Below, in pieces: positions 30,838 to 36,386 of a DNA stretch of 36,386 bases. Positions within the stretch are counted from its first letter, which is position 1; each line of letters begins with the position of its first letter. The stretch comes from a virus, in the IMG/VR virus record IMGVR_UViG_3300017962_003379, positions 1 to 36,386 of that record; one strand, given 5' to 3'. Under the pieces are notes generated by a model. It made no database searches, was not told where the DNA came from, and saw only the letters and a program-made list of their open reading frames with translations. The position numbers were made by a program, and so were the translations under genes.

Positions 30838-31924
30838 ATTGTGCTCCAAATGGATCAAACTCTGTTCCGCACTTCATAGCACATACTCCAAGTTTACCGT
30901 TTTCGATACTGTCTTTGCTCCAACTGGATTGTATGTCTTGTAACAATCCGTTTCTCATAACATCTTGTAAACTATTATTAATTACATCAATGCCCTGCTT
31001 TCCGCCGGCACGATCAATGAAATCCCATATTTGTTCTACACGTGGATCAGCATGCCACCATTTATACATACGTCCAGCAGTCCAGCAGCAAGGCATTAAC
31101 AACCCTTCTGCTGTAATAAAGATATTTTTTTCCGCAGCGACTTTACATTTAATATTACACTTATTGTAATAGTCGCTCATACTTCCGTATGATTTTTCTA
31201 TTTCTTTTTGCTTTAGCAGTGCTAGATTTTGATTGTCAATTGCTTTGGGTTTTTCAATTAACTGTGTTTGTTCACCTTTGCGATTTTGTGCTTGGTGTGC
31301 ATCTTTGCCTGCGTTATTTGCAGTAAAGAAACGTCCTGATTTTTTCTTCTGAAACTTTTCTACACCCCACTCGATAGCTAGTGCTTCTGCTTCATCAACT
31401 TGATGTTCGTTATGTCCAAATATAATATAATCCCATCGAGCTCTGCCACCAGCATCAATGAACGCTCGCATATTACGTTCTACATTATCCCAAACAACAT
31501 TCTGTCTATAAAGATGATTAGTATCACGCAAGCCGTCAACAGAGAAGATAACAGCCCCATTACGATTAATAACTCTAGCCAAGTCAGCCCACCACGTTTC
31601 ATCTTTTGCTCCTGCGTTTGTATTCATAGAAAGCCACATATCTTTATTGTGCTCTCTAAAGTATTTGAATATTTCTAATGTATCTCGTGCAACAATAGGA
31701 TCACCCAAGTTACCGCACATATACATAGTTTCTAACTGTGCGATAAACTCGGGATCAAATATACGTTTACAGTCTTCTAAACTTAGTTCAGCATTAGTAA
31801 TATGACGGTTATCAGCGCCTCCGTTTTCATTACGGTCACACATAGGGCATGCCGCTTGACAACGTTGTGTAACTTCTAAGTGTACTGTTTTTATATCTTG
31901 GTAATTATACATGCCAATGAACAT
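30830..31924 (-). CDS. SPASM-type radical SAM protein, paralogue of 26348-27463
   Basis: The 364-residue protein has SAM cysteines C22, C26 and C29 (CQAACPMC), YMCGNLGDPIVARDTLEIF, and FSVDGLRDTNHLYRQNVVW, a barrel block nearly shared with its paralogue. A C-terminal set (CNIKC, LLMPCCW, VCAMKCG) points to two auxiliary clusters of SPASM type. GRFFTANNAGKDAHQAQNRKG is a basic insertion before it. The ATG at 31924 overlaps the nitroreductase end; an ATG at 31912 is equally possible. It precedes another radical SAM gene by an 8-base overlap, so the two are co-translated. Substrate unknown. Confidence 0.88.
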   Translation of the reverse strand: MFIGMYNYQDIKTVHLEVTQRCQAACPMCDRNENGGADNRHITNAELSLEDCKRIFDPEFIAQLETMYMCGNLGDPIVARDTLEIFKYFREHNKDMWLSMNTNAGAKDETWWADLARVINRNGAVIFSVDGLRDTNHLYRQNVVWDNVERNMRAFIDAGGRARWDYIIFGHNEHQVDEAEALAIEWGVEKFQKKKSGRFFTANNAGKDAHQAQNRKGEQTQLIEKPKAIDNQNLALLKQKEIEKSYGSMSDYYNKCNIKCKVAAEKNIFITAEGLLMPCCWTAGRMYKWWHADPRVEQIWDFIDRAGGKQGIDVINNSLQDVMRNGLLQDIQSSWSKDSIENGKLGVCAMKCGTEFDPFGAQFE

Positions 31925-32588
31925 ACTCGCTTTGATCAGGTTTAGGTTCAGTTAACCATTTTTGACCAATTTCTTTAGTAACGTCGATCCATGTGTCAGT
32001 ATGAGGATTATAGGTAGTTGTTAAATCACTATTGATAACACCAACACCTACAAGTAGTTGAACTTCTTCTGGATAAGAAGCACCTGTAGCTGCTAGTAGT
32101 GACGAATCCCAACGCGGATCATCCCAGTTTAAGCATTTACAAAAACCACACTGTAAACCTTTAGCTCTAGCACTGTAGATTAACATGTGTGCAGCCATTC
32201 CTATCTCCATAGTGCTTAATCCAAATTCTACAGTACCATCAGGTGGCTGAGTAAAGTCCCATCTGAAAGGCTGCGGCTCTCTAGTTGAAAAAACAACTAA
32301 CCAGTTTGCTAGTGTTTGAGGATTAAACTTAGGGTCTGGATTATCCCTATCAACTGCCATTTCCCAAAAATCATCTCTGATTTGAGTATTGCTCCAATCA
32401 AACAGATGCATGCTGTATGCTACTCTGTTTTGTTTTGTCGGAGCTCTGCGATGAACTTCGTTGATTATTTCTTGCATAGTTTCTTGAGAAACTGTTTGTG
32501 TTAAATCCCATGCACTTGTTTGAAATCTAGCGTCCTGTATATCAGTCCAAAATTCCTGTAACCCGGGATTTTCTGTAATATCTGGCAT
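31905..32588 (-). CDS. nitroreductase-family flavoprotein
   Basis: The 227-residue protein fits the nitroreductase fold: RRAPTKQNRVAYSM near 47-60 (FMN phosphate-binding region, R47, R48 and N54), then MEIGMAAHMLIYSARAKGL at 127-145, the signature helix of the family. Members use FMN and NAD(P)H to reduce nitro, quinone or ene groups, or to oxidise peptides in natural products. GGAGAG stands before the ATG, so the start is clear. It is followed by the SPASM radical SAM gene with a short overlap, making a redox partnership plausible. Confidence 0.82.
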   Translation of the reverse strand: MPDITENPGLQEFWTDIQDARFQTSAWDLTQTVSQETMQEIINEVHRRAPTKQNRVAYSMHLFDWSNTQIRDDFWEMAVDRDNPDPKFNPQTLANWLVVFSTREPQPFRWDFTQPPDGTVEFGLSTMEIGMAAHMLIYSARAKGLQCGFCKCLNWDDPRWDSSLLAATGASYPEEVQLLVGVGVINSDLTTTYNPHTDTWIDVTKEIGQKWLTEPKPDQSEYVHWHV

Positions 32589-32589
32589 G

Positions 32590-32814
32590 TTACTCTCCTA
32601 AAATTAGTTTAACATCCTTGCCCGGCCCTGTACGACTAGGCAAGTCTCCATATGTATTTACATACCATTCAATGACTGCACAATACCATTTTTGACTGTT
32701 GTGATGTGCTTCTTTGTTAAACTTATATATATTGTTGTTTGTAGCTTGCATAGTACTTAGTGCCCTGGCACTTTCCTTTTGCAATTCACGCAAACTTAAA
32801 TCATTTAATTCCAA
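32590..32814 (-). CDS. small unknown protein, about 74 aa
   Basis: This small gene fits between the methyltransferase-type gene and the nitroreductase. The frame starts at a TTG at 32814 that overlaps the previous stop by 14 bases; an ATG at 32751 would shorten it by 21 residues. It begins LNDLSLRELQKESARAL, an amphipathic helix, and has a C-terminal segment YGDLPSRTGPGKDVKLI. There is one Cys and no signal peptide. A precursor peptide or a partner subunit is possible, but nothing shows either. Confidence 0.4.
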   Translation of the reverse strand: MELNDLSLRELQKESARALSTMQATNNNIYKFNKEAHHNSQKWYCAVIEWYVNTYGDLPSRTGPGKDVKLILGE

Positions 32815-33892
32815 TTCTCATAAACCTTTTATATTTTTCTAAATCTAGTTCACCTTGATAAAGGATCTTCGACATCGGAGTTTGCGCTGCAAATTCATCC
32901 AAATCCTTTGAACAATTTACATGTTCTTCAATATCAAAATAATTGTTAGTTTGTAATATGACTAGTTTTCCAATTGGTATTTTTGCATACCAGTCTGCAA
33001 AGTTTTCTATATGTTCGCAACTAGTATTAATAATAGTGTCGGGGTGATCAACTAGTGTAACAATCTTATTTTTAGTAACACTCCAAGTGTCTGAACGATT
33101 TTCTTCAAAATCAAGTTGATGTATATCTTGTGTTATAGCTTTAAATCGCCATCCGTCTATTTTAAGACTTTTATTAAATTGTTCTGCTATGTCAACGCAA
33201 GTTGGATCTAAATCAAAACTTCTAATACGATCAAATTCTATTTCTGCTTGCTGCAACATTGGAACAATAGTAGCATACCATCCAGCACAAAGAAAAACTA
33301 CGCCTAAACTGCGGTTTAGTTTTTTTAATTCTTCAACTAGCCATAGCTTGCTTTGTAATTGTCCTCTGCTAAAACAATCTGTATCAATTACAATGTCATT
33401 GATAAAAAAGTTTTTAAAAGCACTGGTATAAGGACTACTGACTAAATTGTTTAATATTGACCAAAGTTTCCAATAATTATCTCTGAGAACAAGATCTTCT
33501 AAATCATCATTCTCTAGTGCTAACAGTTTAAAAATACTTTCTCTATCATGGTCTAGTACTGCGGTTTTGCGTAATCTTACATCTTCGTTATCATCTGGAT
33601 AAAATTTAAAAATATATGTAAAGCTGTTAGGAACCGCTACCTTTCTCAAATCTTCACTTGTTGCATCTTTAATTTCAACAGGTAGTCCGTCCATAACTCT
33701 AAACAAACTGTGTACATTAAGTTCAAGCACTGCTTTACGTAGATCAGTATCGTGTTGGTTAGCTAGTTTGAAAATACTACTAACTTCTTTGTCTAACACA
33801 GCACACCGCAACCAAGCAAGTTCTTCTACTTCTGGGTATAATAGTTCATAACGATCTAACAGTTCGTGAATTTCTAAAGGAAGTGTACTCAC
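32801..33892 (-). CDS. repeat protein with C-terminal methyltransferase-like domain
   Basis: Starting at a GTG that overlaps the previous TGA (GTGA), the protein has 363 residues. Its first 150 residues contain five copies of a short repeat like L-R-K-A-V-L-x5-S-I-F-K-L (near 28, 51, 82, 107 and 131), which suggests a HEAT- or TPR-like helical scaffold. The C-terminal half has a Rossmann motif VVFLCAGWYATIVPML (198-213) followed by FDLDP (226-230), similar to a SAM-binding domain of phage methyltransferase-like proteins. The glycine-rich loop is weak, so cofactor binding is moderate. Function unknown. Confidence 0.6.
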   Translation of the reverse strand: MSTLPLEIHELLDRYELLYPEVEELAWLRCAVLDKEVSSIFKLANQHDTDLRKAVLELNVHSLFRVMDGLPVEIKDATSEDLRKVAVPNSFTYIFKFYPDDNEDVRLRKTAVLDHDRESIFKLLALENDDLEDLVLRDNYWKLWSILNNLVSSPYTSAFKNFFINDIVIDTDCFSRGQLQSKLWLVEELKKLNRSLGVVFLCAGWYATIVPMLQQAEIEFDRIRSFDLDPTCVDIAEQFNKSLKIDGWRFKAITQDIHQLDFEENRSDTWSVTKNKIVTLVDHPDTIINTSCEHIENFADWYAKIPIGKLVILQTNNYFDIEEHVNCSKDLDEFAAQTPMSKILYQGELDLEKYKRFMRIGIK

Positions 33893-34638
33893 GCTATGGT
33901 TACTCCATATTCTGGTAGGCTATAATCGTGTTCTTGTAGTGTTTGATTAAATGTGTTTTTAAGCCAGTCAAAGTCATTGATCTTTTTAAGTACGTTTTCA
34001 TTATTTTTATAATGTCTTCCAAAGTCTCTTCCCTGATTAGCACCCATAATACAGAACTCGCCGAAGTCTCTGTTTTCGCCTCTGTTACACCAAACATCTA
34101 AACGATATTCGTTGTCTCTGTTATCGCCATTTGGAATAATACTACTTGCGAGTTTAGTACATTCTCTAAATGCACTTTTCCAAGTATTAAACGGATCTGT
34201 ATTAAAGGCTGTAATATTGCTTACTTGAAACTTAGGAACAAAAGGACAACCCAGTGTTGTAGTCATATCAACATTCCACTGAGCTGCTTCTAACATTGCT
34301 TTACGTGGAAATAGTTTAACGCCGCCGTACCCATACAACAAATCGTTAATAGGATTTCTACTACGCCAGGTATAAACACATTCTGTTTGAGGAACATGCC
34401 CGTATTCTTTTTTATTTCTATCAGGTCTAAACTTAAATCCAAATTCTTCGTCGATTATCGCATCAGCATCTACTACATAAAAACAAGTAGTCTCTGCTAG
34501 TTCTGCGGCTGCTTTATGTGCAGCAAAAATACCTTTTACTCCTTGTACACGCTTGGCGTGAGGAGCAAACATTTGTAATATTTCAAAATTTTCATCAGCT
34601 GTATCTTCGTAGTAGCTGATTTGAATAACGTCTAACAT
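33889..34638 (-). CDS. glycosyltransferase-like protein (GT-A type)
   Basis: From the ATG at 34638 (249 residues; TAATG overlap with the previous stop and GGAGA upstream), the protein begins MLDVIQISYYEDTADENFEIL and has FYVVDADAII at 53-62, whose DAD (57-59) is the metal-binding DxD of a GT-A glycosyltransferase. Further on come YGYGGVKLFPRK and DEYRLDVWCNRGENRDFGE-like segments that resemble a conserved marine phage protein. It would transfer a sugar from a nucleotide-sugar to an unknown acceptor. The DxD context supports the fold; activity is not shown. Confidence 0.6.
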   Translation of the reverse strand: MLDVIQISYYEDTADENFEILQMFAPHAKRVQGVKGIFAAHKAAAELAETTCFYVVDADAIIDEEFGFKFRPDRNKKEYGHVPQTECVYTWRSRNPINDLLYGYGGVKLFPRKAMLEAAQWNVDMTTTLGCPFVPKFQVSNITAFNTDPFNTWKSAFRECTKLASSIIPNGDNRDNEYRLDVWCNRGENRDFGEFCIMGANQGRDFGRHYKNNENVLKKINDFDWLKNTFNQTLQEHDYSLPEYGVTIA

Positions 34639-35747
34639 TAACGCTTTCTCCATTCGGCATAGATACGATTGTCAGTATCCCAAGTACATTGTAACAGATC
34701 ACAGTCAAGTTGTCTAGTCCATTTTTCGTGTAGTTCAAAACTCCATTCAAAAAAGTCTATGTCTTCCATTCCTTTGTGCGGATGATCATGTAAGCCAGGA
34801 TTACATCTCCAATATATTGTACCCCCAGGCTTAGTTAATTCTACTGCACGTTTACATTGATTATAAACTGTTTCGTAAGGTCCAAAGTTTAAACTTCCTA
34901 AGCACAGTACAGCATCATAATGATCATCGGTAGTAAATTCTTCAAGTGCAGTCATATAATCTGCAGCAGGATTGCTAGGATCAATGCCTACTAAGTTGTT
35001 AAAATGTTGTTTAAAAAAGTTACTACCACAACCTATATCTAGCACACTTGCATCTTTGCTAATTTTATTTAACAATGATAATCCACTGTACTTGTATTTA
35101 GGTAAATTACCTTTCCAGCTTTTTCCAAAGTATTCTACTAGATGTGGAATATATACGTAAACATCTGTTTCTGCAGCATCAAAGTCTTTGTATTCTAAAT
35201 CAACAAGACCTAATACTTTTCCTAATTCTTCACTGTTAGAAACTCGTGTACATTTATTATTTTTAATAAAGTCTAGTACTCCTTGATTTTGGATACAAAT
35301 CTCTTCACGCATACGATCATTATACCAATCATAACAAGGATAGGTGATATTCCATCCGCCAGCATCATACCACCATTTTTCCGTATCTTCGTCACTTTTA
35401 AAGTATACAAGAACAATAGGACAAAAATTCCAAGTATCTCGTATATGTTCTAAATGTTTACAGAACTGATGACTTTTAATAATACGAGTTAAGTTAGTGT
35501 TGTTCTTAAAAGGTCTATTAAACTCATCTTCTGCATAAGATTTAGATATGTTGTCTAATGTATCAAACAACTTACCATGTTCCATACCTGGATCCCAGTA
35601 TGTTCCTACGTGCATAGGCACTATTTCTCCAGGGCGGGTGTAACTGTTGTTGCTATCGCTGTTATCTATTTTACTGCTACTATAGATAGTTCTGGCTACA
35701 CTACTCCAGCGACTGCCAGGTGCACCTGCTACAAAGATATATTTCAT
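34638..35747 (-). CDS. fusion of sulfotransferase-like and methyltransferase domains
   Basis: The 369-residue protein has two parts. Residues 1-200 begin MKYIFVAGAPGSRWSSVAR, a P-loop like those of sulfotransferases, with IIKSHQFCKHLEHI and PIVLVYFKSDEDT as possible substrate and 3'-phosphate strands. Residues 220-369 hold VLDIGCGSNFF at 235-245 and AVLCLGSLNFG, a class I methyltransferase core. AAGGA precedes the ATG. A single protein joining sulfate and methyl transfer would decorate one acceptor. The N-terminal domain is more divergent than the C-terminal one. Confidence 0.7.
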   Translation of the reverse strand: MKYIFVAGAPGSRWSSVARTIYSSSKIDNSDSNNSYTRPGEIVPMHVGTYWDPGMEHGKLFDTLDNISKSYAEDEFNRPFKNNTNLTRIIKSHQFCKHLEHIRDTWNFCPIVLVYFKSDEDTEKWWYDAGGWNITYPCYDWYNDRMREEICIQNQGVLDFIKNNKCTRVSNSEELGKVLGLVDLEYKDFDAAETDVYVYIPHLVEYFGKSWKGNLPKYKYSGLSLLNKISKDASVLDIGCGSNFFKQHFNNLVGIDPSNPAADYMTALEEFTTDDHYDAVLCLGSLNFGPYETVYNQCKRAVELTKPGGTIYWRCNPGLHDHPHKGMEDIDFFEWSFELHEKWTRQLDCDLLQCTWDTDNRIYAEWRKR

Positions 35748-35755
35748 GTGAATCC

Positions 35756-35980
35756 TTATATTATATATGTATATATCAACAACGGAATGATGATAAAAAA
35801 TTGTGGTAAAAAGTTTAATATAATTGCACGTTCATTCATACGATAACCTGCATATATCCAGCCGCCTGCGCCTAACATTTGTGCAAAACTATTCCATGGT
35901 GTTATGCCAAGAACGTGCAGGACCATCGCTATAAGGATGGTCACTGCACTACTGTATTTGATTACAGTAACATGTGTCAC
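35756..35980 (-). CDS. small membrane protein, 74 aa
   Basis: The protein has two clear hydrophobic segments, about residues 8-28 (with SAVTILIAMVLHVLGI) and 53-74 (LNFLPQFFIIIPLLIYTYII), with a glycine-rich, possibly re-entrant middle (QMLGAGGWIYAGYRMNE). It starts at a GTG overlapping the previous TGA (GTGA). It resembles small transmembrane proteins found in marine phages, but I do not recognise a family with certainty. It lies between the putative TctC-like protein and the fusion protein, so a transport-associated role is only a guess. Confidence 0.6.
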   Translation of the reverse strand: MTHVTVIKYSSAVTILIAMVLHVLGITPWNSFAQMLGAGGWIYAGYRMNERAIILNFLPQFFIIIPLLIYTYII

Positions 35981-36386
35981 TTTTTAATCAAATCTTCTTT
36001 ATAAACACTGTCGAGTCCTAGTGCTTGTGTATTAAACTTTACTAGGTTTTTAAGTGCTTGTTCATTGATCATTGCAAATAGTGTATCACGTTGGCGATTA
36101 CCGTCATCGCCAATTTTCCATTCATATACACCAACACTCTTTTCAATGACTTTTCTTGCACTAGGATCTGCTGCCATTTCAGCTAGAGCTTTTTGCAGTT
36201 TTTTAGCATTTGGATTGCCTTTATTGACCCATAGTGCTTTTTGCAAACCATCACGAAAACTTTTTACAAGTTTGTATGCATCGTAAAATGCTCCAGTTGG
36301 TCTGGTACCCCAACGCTTGTAATACAGTTCTTCAAACTGATATCCAGGGTAGTTTGGATCATCTGCATGTGTTCCGTCTGGTTGTA
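35977..36386 (-). CDS. C-terminal part of a possible TctC-like solute-binding protein
   Basis: The frame is open to the window end, so only the last 135 residues are seen; the gene starts beyond base 36386. The segment ending KALAEMAADPSARKVIEKSV resembles the C-terminal helix region of TctC/Bug-type tricarboxylate-binding proteins (which usually read LxxALxxAxxDPxxRxxxxxxG). Before it come tyrosine-rich YQFEELYYKRWG and TGAFYDAYKLVKSF stretches. The codon at 36246 (TTG) is internal. A phage copy could alter host nutrient uptake. The family call rests on this short match and is tentative. Confidence 0.4.
   Translation of the reverse strand, partial: QPDGTHADDPNYPGYQFEELYYKRWGTRPTGAFYDAYKLVKSFRDGLQKALWVNKGNPNAKKLQKALAEMAADPSARKVIEKSVGVYEWKIGDDGNRQRDTLFAMINEQALKNLVKFNTQALGLDSVYKEDLIKK

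Noticed and set aside
32590-32814. RiPP precursor peptide next to radical SAM and nitroreductase genes
   Set aside because: The 74-residue product has no leader/core boundary, no Gly-Gly or Cys-rich or repetitive core and only one cysteine. I see nothing to support a precursor beyond its location.
35756-35785. AT-rich palindrome-like stretch as an origin or promoter
   Set aside because: The alternating AT run is within the coding end of the small membrane protein (IYTYII) and contains no NATAAATA or -35/-10 match with convincing spacing.
1-36386. tRNA genes, CRISPR arrays or insertion sequences
   Set aside because: No cloverleaf-like segment, regularly spaced repeat or transposase-like protein was seen. 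Almost all bases are coding, and every gap is under about 40 bases.

Overview
The window is a very compact, AT-rich stretch of what is most likely the genome of a marine T4-like (Myoviridae-type) bacteriophage, either assembled from a metagenome or from an isolate. The evidence is threefold. The left end carries a run of small genes typical of marine T4-like phages: a VWA-type putative metallopeptidase C-terminus, two conserved phage hypotheticals (one ending in an AT-hook), a further small conserved gene, and thyX. There are exact matches to the marine T4-like late-promoter consensus NATAAATA. Genes overlap almost everywhere, with no intergenic gap above about 40 bases. No photosynthesis genes, tRNAs or ribosomal genes are seen. 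A SAR11/alphaproteobacterial host (a pelagimyophage-like virus) is plausible but only inferred.

Layout. Bases 1-3175 (+) hold the T4-like conserved block, ending in thyX and a P-loop sulfotransferase-like gene. Bases 3153-25465 (-) form a roughly 22-kb run of 22 genes, nearly all coupled by ATGA-type or 8-41 nt overlaps. Reading in the direction of transcription, it starts with four radical SAM enzymes (24275-25465, 23233-24288, 21915-23240, 20659-21918), then a PP-loop ATPase and two more radical SAM enzymes. All six share a second N-terminal cysteine set (N-terminal twitch type). Next come an SDR-like protein, an MTA/SAH-nucleosidase-like enzyme, an SGNH-like hydrolase, a methyltransferase, another radical SAM enzyme, an AspH-type oxygenase, a GNAT-like protein, a mini adenylating enzyme, a PLP aminotransferase, a sulfotransferase-like gene, a kinase-like gene, a 2OG-oxygenase-like gene, a sulfotransferase, two tandem adenylating enzymes, a methyltransferase, a B12-type radical SAM enzyme and a final 2OG-oxygenase-like gene.

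Bases 25505-26371 (+) encode a small PLP enzyme divergent from that run. Bases 26348-27463 (-) encode a SPASM-type radical SAM protein. Bases 27501-29524 (+) form a three-gene operon around an arginine:glycine-type amidinotransferase. Bases 29510-36386 (-) hold a GNAT/ATE-like protein, two radical SAM proteins, a nitroreductase, a small unknown, a repeat-plus-methyltransferase protein, a glycosyltransferase-like protein, a sulfotransferase-methyltransferase fusion, a small membrane protein and the C-terminus of a possible TctC-type solute-binding protein.

How it may work together. Eleven radical SAM proteins in about 28 kb, combined with adenylation, transamination, sulfation, methylation, hydroxylation, amidination and an enzyme able to remove 5'-deoxyadenosine/SAH-type by-products, look like a complete biosynthetic or decoration pathway rather than scattered auxiliary genes. 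The product (a surface glycan, modified nucleotide, peptide or small molecule) cannot be read from the sequence. The core hypothesis is a phage-encoded, radical-SAM-rich natural-product-like island inserted next to conserved T4-like genes.
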